Positions 7,636 to 15,385 of a stretch of DNA of 15,385 nucleotides are shown piece by piece. The notes under the pieces were generated by a model that searched no databases, was not told the DNA's origin, and saw nothing but the letters and a program-made list of their open reading frames with translations. This stretch comes from Coemansia sp. RSA 922 (Eukaryota > Kickxellomycota > Kickxellomycetes > Kickxellales > Kickxellaceae). The DNA lies in the NCBI GenBank assembly GCA_027577415.1, contig JANBQS010000557.1, forward strand, positions 1 through 15,385, given 5' to 3'. Positions within the stretch are counted from its first letter, which is position 1; each line of letters opens with the position of its first letter. The position numbers and the translations under genes were made by a program.

Positions 7636-9162
7636 ATGCCGGCCACCTCTAGTCTCGATAACAACACACAAGTGCAGCAGCACCAGCACCAGCAGCCATC
7701 TCCAGCAGAGACACAGCTGAAAATTATGCCGTGCAAGTACCGCACAGGACGGATACTGGGCAGCGGCACATACGCAGTGGTCCGAGAAATGGTGCACACA
7801 ACAACAGGCCAGCACTATGCGGGCAAGATCATCAGCAAGCAGCTCATGCGCGAGCAGCATTTGCTAACGGTGCCCAGCGAGATCAACATTCTCAAGCGAC
7901 TGTCGCGCAAGCACGAAAACATACTCACGCTGGTCGACTACTTTGAGACGCCGCACAACGTGTATCTGATCACCGAGCTGTGCACGGGCGGCGAGCTGTT
8001 CGAGCACATTTTGTGCCGCACGCCGGCGTTCACCGAGCATGACGCGGCGCAAGTCATGCGGCAGATCGTCGAGGGCGTCAGCTTTCTGCACATGCACGGC
8101 ATTGTGCATCGCGACCTCAAGGCCGAAAACTGCCTGTTCAAGACCCCGGCTGCCGACAGCGCCCTGGTGATTGCCGACTTTGGCATGTCGAGCATCATCG
8201 ACGCGTCGTCCAGCGCGGGCGAGAACAGCCGCGTGCTAACTGCTCACTGCGGCACACCCGGGTACATGGCGCCCGAAATGGTGCTGAAAATGGGATACGG
8301 CAAGCCCGTCGACATGTGGGCGGTCGGCGTAGTCGCCTACTTTGTCCTCTGCGGCCACACGCCATTCGAGCGCGACAACCCGCGAGCCGAAGCGCATGCC
8401 GTCGTCTCCTGCGACTACGCGTTTGAGCCCGAGGACCAGTGGCGCCACATATCGCCGGCTGCCCAGCACTTTATTGCGGCGCTGTTGGTCTACAGCCCCG
8501 ACAAGCGCATGACGGCCAAACAAGCTCTGGACCATCCCTGGCTGCAGGGTCGCACGCGCATGGTCATGCCGCCGGTCTCGCCGTCCCTGCCGCACGTGTT
8601 CAGGGTCGCAGCCACCAGCGACAGCGGCTACGACGACAATGACTCGCGTGACTGCGGGTCAATGACCACGCCAGCGACGCCGCGGCCCAACGACAGCCGG
8701 AGCATCTCGCAGTTTCCGCCCACCACCGACACGTCTTCGCACTCGGCCACGCCGCCGCCGTCGCGCAACGAGAGTACCCCCCACGTGCAAGTGGAGAGCG
8801 CCAGCGGCAGCATCCACAGCGCGTCATCGGCGATGGAAGGCGGGGGAGTGTCGCCAAGCAATCCGCTGGGCATCACGGCTACTACGCCTGATAAGAGAGA
8901 CGCTGACGTGGCGCCCTTGGAGTCGGCCGACGCGGCTCGGACGGTGCGTGGCGGCGAGGAGATCCGCATGGGATCGCGGAATCTGCTGCCGGGGCTGGCT
9001 CAGCGCAGGCTGCTGCACTCGCTTGCCGCGCATCTGCTCAGACCCGAGCAGGGCGCCGTCATTACCGAGCATACCAGCCAGATGGACGTCGACGGGCTTC
9101 TCTCGCCTGCAACTTCGGCATCGTCCACCCCGACGTTTTCCCGAGCCAGTAGCAGGAGTTAA
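7636..9162 (+). CDS. Serine/threonine kinase of the CaMK group (CMK/CaMKI-like)
   Basis: A 508-residue protein kinase, probably cytosolic. The catalytic domain spans about 35-303: glycine loop LGSGTYAVV at 41-49, Lys64 in AGK, Glu82, HRDLKAEN at 158-165 (catalytic Asp160), DFG at 181-183 and CGTPGYMAPE at 205-214. CTGGELFEHI at 116-125 and QWRHIS at 268-273 are typical of calmodulin-dependent kinases. Between DFG and CGTPGY the loop is about seven residues longer than in human CaMKI and Ser-rich; it reads VLTAHC where CaMKI has VLSTAC, so the Thr phosphorylated by CaMKK is replaced by Ala203. The long tail (310-508) is rich in Ser, Thr and Pro. Residues 448-470 could form a basic amphipathic helix and may bind calmodulin. 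The N-terminus is Gln/His-rich. The ATG at 7636 is the first in this frame. Third positions are richer in G and C than in neighbours. Family is firm, target unknown. Confidence 0.9.
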   Translation: MPATSSLDNNTQVQQHQHQQPSPAETQLKIMPCKYRTGRILGSGTYAVVREMVHTTTGQHYAGKIISKQLMREQHLLTVPSEINILKRLSRKHENILTLVDYFETPHNVYLITELCTGGELFEHILCRTPAFTEHDAAQVMRQIVEGVSFLHMHGIVHRDLKAENCLFKTPAADSALVIADFGMSSIIDASSSAGENSRVLTAHCGTPGYMAPEMVLKMGYGKPVDMWAVGVVAYFVLCGHTPFERDNPRAEAHAVVSCDYAFEPEDQWRHISPAAQHFIAALLVYSPDKRMTAKQALDHPWLQGRTRMVMPPVSPSLPHVFRVAATSDSGYDDNDSRDCGSMTTPATPRPNDSRSISQFPPTTDTSSHSATPPPSRNESTPHVQVESASGSIHSASSAMEGGGVSPSNPLGITATTPDKRDADVAPLESADAARTVRGGEEIRMGSRNLLPGLAQRRLLHSLAAHLLRPEQGAVITEHTSQMDVDGLLSPATSASSTPTFSRASSRS

Positions 9163-9266
9163 AAGGGGGGAAAATAATCCACTGATGAATGCTGGCTTTC
9201 CCTCTCTTTCTCTTCTCCACTATTTGAAATTTCACCACACACCCCTCCTTCTTTTTTTTATTAACA

Positions 9267-10319
9267 ATGTACAAAGCTGCAACTGTCGCCCGCTATACGC
9301 ACGACCCAGCGGGGTTTAAGATCACTGAGCTGCCACGCCCAGTGCTGACGACAGCTACCCAAGTTGGGATCGCCGTACACGCTGCCTCACTCAACCCTAT
9401 TGACTTTAAGCGCGCTGAAGGCATGCTATCGATAGCCCTGCCCGAGCCATTCCCACTCAAGCTCGGCTACGACGTATCCGGAGTAGTAACCGAGGTAGGC
9501 TCAGCTGTAGAGCGGTTCAAGGTTGGCGATCGAGTATACGGACGCGTCCACGCTGAAAACGTAGGGACTATAGCCGAGTACGTAGTTGCTGAGGAAAGCG
9601 CGTTGGCTCCAATTCCAGACTCGGTCGGCTATGAGGCAGCAGCAGCGGTGCCGCTGGCGGGGCTGACGGCTAAGCAGGCGCTGGAGGCGGGCAGACTAGA
9701 GCGCGGTCAGACTGTGTTTGTCAGCGGCGGTATGGGCGGCGTAGGCATGTTTGCGCTAGCCTTGGCTAAACTGCATTTCGGTGCTGGCGAGATTATCACC
9801 ACAGTGTCTACTTCCAAAATCGACAAGGCACGCGAGATGGGTGCTACGCGAGTAGTCGACTACACTAAAGAGGATTACGCGCAAGTGCTGGGCAGCGTGG
9901 CTGACGTGGCATTCGACACTATTGGCGACGCGACCTTGTACAAGGTTGTCAAGCCCAATGGTAATGCTGTGTCGGTGGCTATGCTGCCTGATGGCGATGC
10001 CTTGGACCATTTCCGACAGGAAAACGTGCCTCTGTCCATGCTGGGATCGGTCAAATTGGCGGTGGCTAAAACTGTTGTGAATTGTGCTGGTTGGTTCCTT
10101 ACTCGTGGTTTTAGGGCCAAGAATGTGCGCTACTGCTATATTGTCCTGCGTTGTGATGGCGAAGACCTCGAGCGCACATTCAACCCCCTGTTGGCTAGTG
10201 GCGCACTCTGCCCTGTCATCTCCAACACTTATCCATTCACTGACGAAGGAGTACGCGCTGCCTTTACTGAGAGCCGTGCTGGCCATGCCACAGGAAAGAT
10301 CATCATTAAAGTCAAATAG
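9267..10319 (+). CDS. Zinc-independent MDR oxidoreductase (quinone/enone reductase-like)
   Basis: A 350-residue medium-chain dehydrogenase/reductase that should transfer hydride from NAD(P)H to a quinone or an activated alkene. The N-terminal GroES-like part has NPIDFKRAEG at 43-52 and GYDVSGVVTEVG at 67-78. The zinc ligands of alcohol dehydrogenases are absent (no GHE motif, no four-Cys lobe). AAAVPLAGLTA at 125-135 and VSGGMGGVG at 152-160 mark the start of the Rossmann fold. The overall pattern resembles the plant alkenal/enone reductase and RTN4IP1 branch. No targeting peptide is evident; MYKAATV starts directly on the first beta strand, which supports the start, and a T/C-rich leader precedes it. 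It stands 104 bp after the kinase and 101 bp before the methyltransferase. Cofactor preference and substrate cannot be read from the sequence. Confidence 0.88.
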   Translation: MYKAATVARYTHDPAGFKITELPRPVLTTATQVGIAVHAASLNPIDFKRAEGMLSIALPEPFPLKLGYDVSGVVTEVGSAVERFKVGDRVYGRVHAENVGTIAEYVVAEESALAPIPDSVGYEAAAAVPLAGLTAKQALEAGRLERGQTVFVSGGMGGVGMFALALAKLHFGAGEIITTVSTSKIDKAREMGATRVVDYTKEDYAQVLGSVADVAFDTIGDATLYKVVKPNGNAVSVAMLPDGDALDHFRQENVPLSMLGSVKLAVAKTVVNCAGWFLTRGFRAKNVRYCYIVLRCDGEDLERTFNPLLASGALCPVISNTYPFTDEGVRAAFTESRAGHATGKIIIKVK

Positions 10320-10420
10320 TGGCACTCCCACTACTGCCAATCAGTCAAGAAGATTGCGTATACAAAACTTTATATATTTTTATATTTTTTGTTTCTGTCG
10401 TTTTTTATTTATTTACTATA

Positions 10421-11144
10421 ATGGAGCTTGTCAAGTGGCGATATCGCAACCCGTATCATGATAGACGTCACGAGCGTGAGCGTATGTTTGTTATTGGCTC
10501 GCACACAGTTATCCTGGACCAGCAGCCCTCAGAGGACATTAGCTTACATCAGAACACTGGCTTTTTGATCTGGGACGGCGGTTACCTGATGGCAAAATTT
10601 ATAGCTGAGCGAGTACATGTAACAGACAAATCATGTTTGGAGCTTGGTGCTGGTAGTGCATTGGTATCTATAGTCGCGCACTTGCAAGGCGCGAGTCGAG
10701 TAGTTGCGACTGATCTGACTGAGTACCTACAGTTTATGCGCCGCAATATCGAGCGCAATGTACCTAGCCAGAGCATCGAAATATGCGAGCTGACATGGTA
10801 AGCCCAACACAACTTACAAATAATGCCTTGAAATAATGTTACTAACTGTTTTATTATTTACATATAGGGGAAGCGAAGCAAATGAAATTGGCAAGGTGGA
10901 TATTGTGTTTGGCTCAGAGATATTGTATCTCGCCAGCCAGCACCAAGCGCTCCTCACTACTCTACAAGCAGTTATGCATGCAAAGTCTGTTGCCTATTTT
11001 ATCTACAAGGAACGTGGACTAGGCGAACACCAGTTCATAGACCAAGCCCAGCAAAAAGGATTCAGAGTCAGAAGACTACCTCTGCTCGATGACGAGTTCA
11101 TTACTGAACCATACCATCTTTTTCAATTAAGTATTGTAGCCTGA
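10421..11144 (+). CDS. Protein-lysine methyltransferase-like, METTL21/EFM family (spliced)
   Basis: A 217-residue seven-beta-strand SAM-dependent methyltransferase made from two exons, 10421-10797 and 10868-11144. Visible motifs are TGFLIWDGGYLMAKF at 46-60 (the family's GxxxWDxxxxLAKF block), the SAM-binding ELGAGSAL at 74-81, ATDL at 96-99, LTW at 124-126 created at the splice junction (motif L-x-W-G), and SEILY at 142-146, the (D/E)-x-x-Y element typical of METTL21 and yeast EFM enzymes. Joining the exons gives an exact frame and restores the LTWG motif, which supports the splice. Relatives methylate lysines of elongation factors, chaperones or Cdc48; the substrate here is unknown. The T-rich leader ends just before the chosen ATG, and earlier codons in the frame translate only that leader. 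Local DNA is AT-richer than the neighbouring genes. Confidence 0.85.
10798..10867 (+). other. Spliceosomal intron in the methyltransferase gene
   Basis: A 70-nt GT-AG intron with donor GTAAGC, acceptor ATATAG and a perfect TACTAAC branch sequence at 10840-10846, 21 nt before the acceptor end. It falls after the second base of a Trp codon; removal joins TG to G and continues the methyltransferase frame through the L-T-W-G motif. It is the only intron I can support in the window. Confidence 0.9.
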
Positions 11145-11335
11145 CTCCAGCGCACCAAAAAAATAATACATTTTTTGGAACCACTACTTGTAAGACACTT
11201 TAAAAGCTAGCAAAACGCTTTCTTAAAAAGGTACTTTAAGCTAGTTGGTCAATTAGATAAACTAAATTATTACGCTCCAAAATACACTGTATTCTGGGAT
11301 TCCGGAGAACAGGCACAGTTAATGTAGCACGCGAA

Positions 11336-11347
11336 TGACTCAAGTCA
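11336..11347. promoter_or_regulatory. Gcn4/AP-1-like site upstream of MAK10
   Basis: TGACTCA, the consensus for Gcn4/AP-1 bZIP factors, lies inside the inverted repeat TGACT-CA-AGTCA. It is about 390 bp before the MAK10 start and about 190 bp after the methyltransferase stop. Motif evidence only. Confidence 0.3.
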
Positions 11348-11604
11348 TGACAATGAAACGGCCTTGTAGGGCAGATTTGCCATCTACGCTCTTTTTTTTC
11401 TAATCTCTCCCAATATACAATATCCAAACACACGATGTGTACATAAAGACAGCAAGAGGAAGAAATAGATATAAAAAAAACGAAATAATGGCAATGTCAA
11501 TCGATCTAAGGCGCATGCAAGTTAAAGAGAACCACAAAAGCTTTTTGCCTCCGTTACAAAGCGTTTTTATACCCGTGAAAATTTTTTTCCATCCCAGAAA
11601 CCCA

Positions 11605-11733
11605 ATGGCTCATCAGTTCGGTTCGAATCGTGAGATTCATATTGCTGAGCCGCATGAACCATTGTCAATGCTTTATTACTTTCTTATTTCCTTTCTCTTC
11701 TTTTTGTATTTATTTATTTTAGATTCAACTTGA
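11605..11733 (+). other. Upstream open reading frame before MAK10
   Basis: An ATG with a good context (AATGGC) opens 42 codons beginning MAHQFGSNREIHIAEP. The second half is hydrophobic only because it translates the pyrimidine tract. It stops 2 bp before the MAK10 ATG, so if the mRNA starts upstream of 11605 this frame would be met first and could repress translation. If transcription starts inside the pyrimidine tract, as the leader suggests, it is irrelevant. Confidence 0.25.
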
Positions 11734-11735
11734 AA

Positions 11736-14111
11736 ATGGCGGACGAGACCGATGCAGAGTTGGCTCAGCTAGCCGCCCACAAGCTGGACATGGAGGAATG
11801 CGACGACTGGCTTGACATAACATCTCTAGTAAAGGCAGGAGCGCAGACACTAGCGTCAGGCGAGCTGATCAAGCCCGAAAGTCTGACGTTACTAGACGCA
11901 ATGACCTCCATACAAGTAATGGACTCCCGACTAGACATGGGCATGCTCTCAGACTCCGACATGGCCGAGATAGCGCAATGGGATATTGACCGGACATTGT
12001 CATTAGCCGATACGCTTTGGATCGTCGACCGTATGCTCTGCTGCGAAATGACCTGGCACAACTCCGCCTCGCTCCTACAGACCATATACACGTGCAACTA
12101 CTATATCACAGACGACCTGCCCCCAGCGATTGGCCAGGCAGAGGTGACGGGCAATAAGGAGCGCGACTTGGTCCTTTATCCGCTGCTGGTGGCCACGGGC
12201 CTGTGCTGTCGCCAGGTATGGCACGAGTACTCTCGAGAGAATGTTTATGCCGAAGAAGACGTGCTTTTGGGACTGGCTGTCCTGCGGTTCTTTGAGGACC
12301 AGTACTCGCTGGCAGACACTATGCGCTTGCTTGACGTGGCGCAGGCGTATCTCGAGACAAGACTGGGCGAGGAGGAAGCGGCGGCTATGCTTCTGGCCCA
12401 TGTGTCGATGCGCAAGCGGTGGCTGGCGGCGCTAGTGTGCTTGTCTGTTGAGTATCTGAGCGAGGACCCGGGCGCGTTGGACCGCAGCATGACCGAGCTC
12501 GAAGCACTGGCTGCCGAGCACCAGGCGTATCGGTCCACTTACGCTGAGCATATTGGCCAGGCAGCGGATAATATCGTTCCTGGTGTGTTTGACGCCAAAT
12601 GTATGCGCAAATTTCCGTCGCTGGCGCCGATCAAGCCCAAAGAGCTGCTGAAACTAAGCGAGGCACACGCGACACTGGCTCGACTCGTATCGGGCCTCTC
12701 CCTAGTACGAAAACTATTGCGTATCGAGTCGGTCGAGTCACTAGTACATTTCTTTCAAGGCGTATCGCGGCAAGCAGAGCCACTGCCCTATCTGCGATCG
12801 TTGCTGATCTCGGTGTTTGCTAGCGACGGGCATGTACAGTTAACCCAGCCTCTATTGGAGTTTGTGCGGAGATCTATACGCGAACTCTGCGGTACTAAAC
12901 TCATGGGGGAAGAGGGTGATCGTATTGATTTGTTCTATCAGGAAGCGGCTAGAATGCTCGTGGACTGGTTCCGTACGTTATGTCAGAATGCGCCTCGACA
13001 GCGTCGCATTGCGCTTAAGTACTTGGCGGGCTGGGATTCTTTACAGGGGGAAGCCGAGCAATTGGATATCTGGCTATACACTCAGCGTCAGCCTAACGCA
13101 CCGTCAACGGAGGCTAGCGATCCGGCTTTTAACCCGTTCTGGATCAGCTCATGGGCATACCATATGAAGCTAGTACTAATGGGCGGAGCACTAATGACTG
13201 GTATTAGGCTGGATGTGTATTTGGCGTACGAGTTTCCTCAGATATTCTGTTACGTTACTCAGGTATTCGAATCCCACGCCTCACACTTGACTCGCATGCT
13301 AGAGATGTCGGGCTCCAACGAATTGCATGAAGAAAAACACCGGTTATGGACACGCCAGGGAGTATCTGACATTGAAAGTAAGGCGCAGCTGGAGCGGTGG
13401 TTGTCAGTGGCCGTAGTACAAAAAGAACTTGCCACCGCCTTGTGGTTAGTATCTCATGCCTGCGAACGTCTTGGTGTTTTTCGACCGCCCTGGGCCAAGG
13501 GACGCAGTAAATTGGCGTTAGAAGTATGTCGTACGCAAGAGTCCGAAGTATCGCAAAATTCAAGATATGCTTTGCGGTTCCGAGCTTTCTCACGCCTCAA
13601 TTCGCCCACACCTCTGACCTTTGACGGCTGGATGACTACCAAGCGACAGCTAGACGAGTACCCGATCAGCGACCTATTTGTTCATGCTGCGCGGATACTG
13701 ACCGACGCCAAAACCGGTTTGGATAAATGTAGGCGTGGATTTGAGCATACTGGCGAGGAGTTTATCCGTGCTATGTACTATGTCGTATTGGCTAATTCTG
13801 TCGCGTTGGCTAAGCTTCTCAAAAGCGATGCTGTTAAATCGCGGGCTATGGCCGTATCTGGCGCTGACGCAGTGGTGTTCCGGGAGACACTGCTGAATGA
13901 GGCTCTAGCGCAGACTGATAGTACGTCGAGTGATATGACAAAGGCAAAGGCAAAGAGAGAAAAGAAGAAACGCGCTGCTCGTAATGAAGCTGCTGCCAGG
14001 GCCCACGAGTGGCAAGCTGATGTTGACCAACTAGTGTCGTCTGGTGCCCTGAATGTTTCCTGGACCACTGCTGCTGACCGTCATCCAGACTGGCCCGTTT
14101 TTACATTCTAA
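11736..14111 (+). CDS. MAK10: NatC N-terminal acetyltransferase auxiliary subunit MAK10/NAA35
   Basis: The large scaffold subunit of NatC, which with the catalytic Naa30 (Mak3) and Naa38 acetylates N-termini starting with Met followed by a hydrophobic residue; it works at the ribosome. The 791 residues are near the usual size of the family. The N-terminal block is diagnostic: WLDITSLV at 25-32, SGELIKPESLTLLDAMTSIQ at 41-60, VMDSRLDMGM at 61-70 (family form MDPKMDxGM) and WHNSASLLQTIYTCNYY at 107-123. The rest is mostly helical, as expected, and a Lys/Arg/Ala-rich segment lies near 735-760. The start is the ATG at 11736; the two in-frame codons upstream, TTG and AAA, give no earlier ATG. There is no intron. 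The gene converges on HEM3 with 46 bp between stop codons, so their 3' UTRs probably overlap. Confidence 0.93.
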   Translation: MADETDAELAQLAAHKLDMEECDDWLDITSLVKAGAQTLASGELIKPESLTLLDAMTSIQVMDSRLDMGMLSDSDMAEIAQWDIDRTLSLADTLWIVDRMLCCEMTWHNSASLLQTIYTCNYYITDDLPPAIGQAEVTGNKERDLVLYPLLVATGLCCRQVWHEYSRENVYAEEDVLLGLAVLRFFEDQYSLADTMRLLDVAQAYLETRLGEEEAAAMLLAHVSMRKRWLAALVCLSVEYLSEDPGALDRSMTELEALAAEHQAYRSTYAEHIGQAADNIVPGVFDAKCMRKFPSLAPIKPKELLKLSEAHATLARLVSGLSLVRKLLRIESVESLVHFFQGVSRQAEPLPYLRSLLISVFASDGHVQLTQPLLEFVRRSIRELCGTKLMGEEGDRIDLFYQEAARMLVDWFRTLCQNAPRQRRIALKYLAGWDSLQGEAEQLDIWLYTQRQPNAPSTEASDPAFNPFWISSWAYHMKLVLMGGALMTGIRLDVYLAYEFPQIFCYVTQVFESHASHLTRMLEMSGSNELHEEKHRLWTRQGVSDIESKAQLERWLSVAVVQKELATALWLVSHACERLGVFRPPWAKGRSKLALEVCRTQESEVSQNSRYALRFRAFSRLNSPTPLTFDGWMTTKRQLDEYPISDLFVHAARILTDAKTGLDKCRRGFEHTGEEFIRAMYYVVLANSVALAKLLKSDAVKSRAMAVSGADAVVFRETLLNEALAQTDSTSSDMTKAKAKREKKKRAARNEAAARAHEWQADVDQLVSSGALNVSWTTAADRHPDWPVFTF

Positions 14112-14157
14112 ACCCCCAACAAAACAAGGCTTTATAAGTAATAGATTCTATAGATAC

Positions 14158-15177
14158 TCACCTACTGGCTGAATCAACAGCAGCAGGAGGAGTACGCTCA
14201 ATGGAATGCAAAATACGCTCAGCTCCACGCTCGCGCATCATAGCCGCCACTGTGTTGCCCAGCGCACGCGCCTGAGTGTCTTCATCCTCTTCCAAGTCAA
14301 CTGTGATATCGCTGCTGGCCTCAACAGCATGCTCGCCGTCGGGCGATACGACGATAGCCTGCATTTCCAAATGCCTCTTGCTGTCATCCCACTGAGCAAC
14401 GGCGCCAATCGGCACTGAGCAGCCGCCTTCCAACACACGCATAAGCTCGCGCTCGGCCAAGCACGCCAGCCTTGTAGCACGGTGATTAAGAGTGGCGGCA
14501 ATACGCGCTGTGCGCTGATCATCCGACCTGATTTCAATACCCAGTGCTCCTTGTCCGACAGCATGCAGAACAGAGTCAATACGCTGAGTGATACGGGACT
14601 CGAGGCCAAGACGAGTCATACCGGCAACTGCCAGAATAAGTGCATCAAACGGCGAGTCCTCTGCATCCAGCTTGGCTAGCCTCGTGTTGAGGTTGCCTCT
14701 GATATCCATAAACTTCAACATGGGGTATAGTCTGCGCAACTGCGCCACTCTACGCACGCTGCCTGTGCCGATGACGCTACCCGATGGCATCTCCTCCAGT
14801 GTCTTGTATGAGTGACGCGGTGCCATGATTAGGGCATCGCGCGGGTCCTCCCGCTCAGTGATTGCCGCCAGCGTCATGTTATCAGGCAAAGTGGTAGGCA
14901 TATCTTTGAGTGAATGTACTACGAGGTCGATTAGCCCGGCTTCGAGTGCTACTTCGAGTTCTTTGGTAAACAGGCCCTTGTCGCCAAACTTGCTCAATGC
15001 TACGTCTTGGATCTTATCGCCGATGGTCTTCATCGTCTCGATCTCTACCCGCAAAGCTGGGTGGGCCTGACGGATAGCTGCAACTACTAGTTCGGTCTGA
15101 ATTAGTGCTAGTTTGGAGTCGCGTGATCCCACACGCAAAAGCTCTGCAGTGGGTGAGGGCGTAGTGTTGACAGGCAT
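14158..15177 (-). CDS. HEM3: Porphobilinogen deaminase (hydroxymethylbilane synthase)
   Basis: Joins four porphobilinogen molecules into hydroxymethylbilane in haem synthesis; a cytosolic enzyme. The 339 residues match the fungal size. Domain 1 has RVGSRDSKLALIQ at 15-27, KGLFTKELE at 67-75 and HSLKDMPT at 88-95 with catalytic Asp92 (Asp84 in E. coli). Domain 2 has GTGSVRRVAQL at 137-147, DIRGNLNTRL at 158-167 and GQGALGIE at 208-215. The signature ERELMRVLEGGCSVPIGA at 242-259 holds Cys253, which binds the dipyrromethane cofactor. All key Arg and Lys residues I could check are present, so the enzyme should be active. No mitochondrial presequence is seen. The frame starts at the only sensible ATG, after an AT-rich leader. 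A CCAAT box lies about 160 bp upstream. It converges on MAK10. Confidence 0.96.
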   Translation of the reverse strand: MPVNTTPSPTAELLRVGSRDSKLALIQTELVVAAIRQAHPALRVEIETMKTIGDKIQDVALSKFGDKGLFTKELEVALEAGLIDLVVHSLKDMPTTLPDNMTLAAITEREDPRDALIMAPRHSYKTLEEMPSGSVIGTGSVRRVAQLRRLYPMLKFMDIRGNLNTRLAKLDAEDSPFDALILAVAGMTRLGLESRITQRIDSVLHAVGQGALGIEIRSDDQRTARIAATLNHRATRLACLAERELMRVLEGGCSVPIGAVAQWDDSKRHLEMQAIVVSPDGEHAVEASSDITVDLEEDEDTQARALGNTVAAMMRERGAERILHSIERTPPAAVDSASR

Positions 15178-15385
15178 AGTGTATAAAAATAAAAATATAA
15201 TGAGACGAGAGATAAGAAGGAGACGAAAACGCGGAGAAGCTTATCCTCATCCCCCCACACACATACTCAACCAAAAAAAAAAAGTGGCACCAAGCAGAAA
15301 TTGCCCAACATCCGCATTAATGCATGAGTTTGATTGGAATCAAATCGAAAGTGATCATGGTCTTAGCACACATGCGCGTGCTTTT
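15178..15385 (-). promoter_or_regulatory. HEM3 upstream region
   Basis: Read on the minus strand it holds, going towards the gene, a CCAAT box, a GCCAC followed by eleven T at 15273-15288, a C/T-rich patch and a T/A-rich leader up to the ATG. A perfect 10-bp palindrome GCATTAATGC lies at 15314-15323. The window ends here, so the full promoter may not be visible. Confidence 0.5.
15333..15337 (-). promoter_or_regulatory. CCAAT box upstream of HEM3
   Basis: CCAAT on the minus strand, inside the near-palindrome TGATTGGAATCA, about 160 bp before the HEM3 start codon. In yeast, CCAAT boxes bound by the Hap2/3/4/5 complex link respiratory and haem genes, including HEM genes, to carbon source and haem. 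Motif and position fit, but the pentamer is short. Confidence 0.4.

Larger units (their letters stand above)
11145..11735. other. Intergenic region: methyltransferase 3' flank and MAK10 promoter
   Basis: About 590 bp with no convincing gene. The first 40 bp are AT-rich with AATAATAC, a possible loose poly(A) signal. A TGACTCA lies at 11336-11342. The last 60 bp are a pyrimidine-rich tract (about 11672-11722) that ends in TTTTAG, 14 bp before the MAK10 ATG; this could be a leader or the 3' end of a 5'-UTR intron. A 42-codon upstream frame starts at 11605. No tRNA was found despite a GGTTCGAATC at 11620-11629. Confidence 0.55.

Noticed and set aside
11620..11629. GGTTCGAATC resembling a tRNA T-loop
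   Set aside because: The flanking bases do not form a five-pair T stem and no anticodon or acceptor arm can be drawn around it.

Overview
The window is nuclear DNA of a fungus. The evidence is eukaryotic gene content (Pho84-type phosphate transporters, UFD1, a CaMK-type kinase, the NatC subunit MAK10/NAA35, HEM3), T/C-rich leaders just before start codons, TATA-like boxes, and one 70-nt GT-AG intron with a perfect TACTAAC branch site. Seven of the eight genes read as uninterrupted frames, including one of 791 codons. An intron-poor, gene-dense, mid-GC genome of this kind would fit an early-diverging filamentous lineage such as Kickxellomycotina, but that placement is inference and cannot be proven from the sequence alone.

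Layout. Positions 1-1225 hold no convincing protein gene, though a TATA box, a long pyrimidine tract and a downstream AATAAA suggest an unassigned plus-strand transcript. Next come two tandem minus-strand H+/phosphate symporter genes (stop-to-start 1226-2950 and 3655-5325), then the minus-strand UFD1 gene (6242-7315). UFD1 shares a 320-bp divergent promoter with a plus-strand CaMK-like kinase (7636-9162). Three more plus-strand genes follow: a zinc-free MDR oxidoreductase (9267-10319), a spliced METTL21/EFM-type methyltransferase (10421-11144) and MAK10/NAA35 (11736-14111). HEM3 (14158-15177) lies on the minus strand, converging on MAK10 with only 46 bp between stop codons.

The genes are mostly unrelated housekeeping functions: phosphate uptake, Cdc48-dependent protein extraction, signalling, redox metabolism, protein methylation, N-terminal acetylation and haem synthesis. 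The one functional cluster is the transporter pair. Its copies are about 97% identical over one 126-bp stretch and about 75% over another, which points to gene conversion. They differ in promoter sites, codon bias and central loop, which points to division of labour.

I found no mobile element, CRISPR array, tRNA, rRNA or clearly new biological system. The items most worth a second look are the mosaic divergence and codon-bias split of the transporter pair, a GCCAC(T)n motif found once upstream of each minus-strand gene, the unassigned transcript-like unit near position 460, and the altered activation loop of the kinase.
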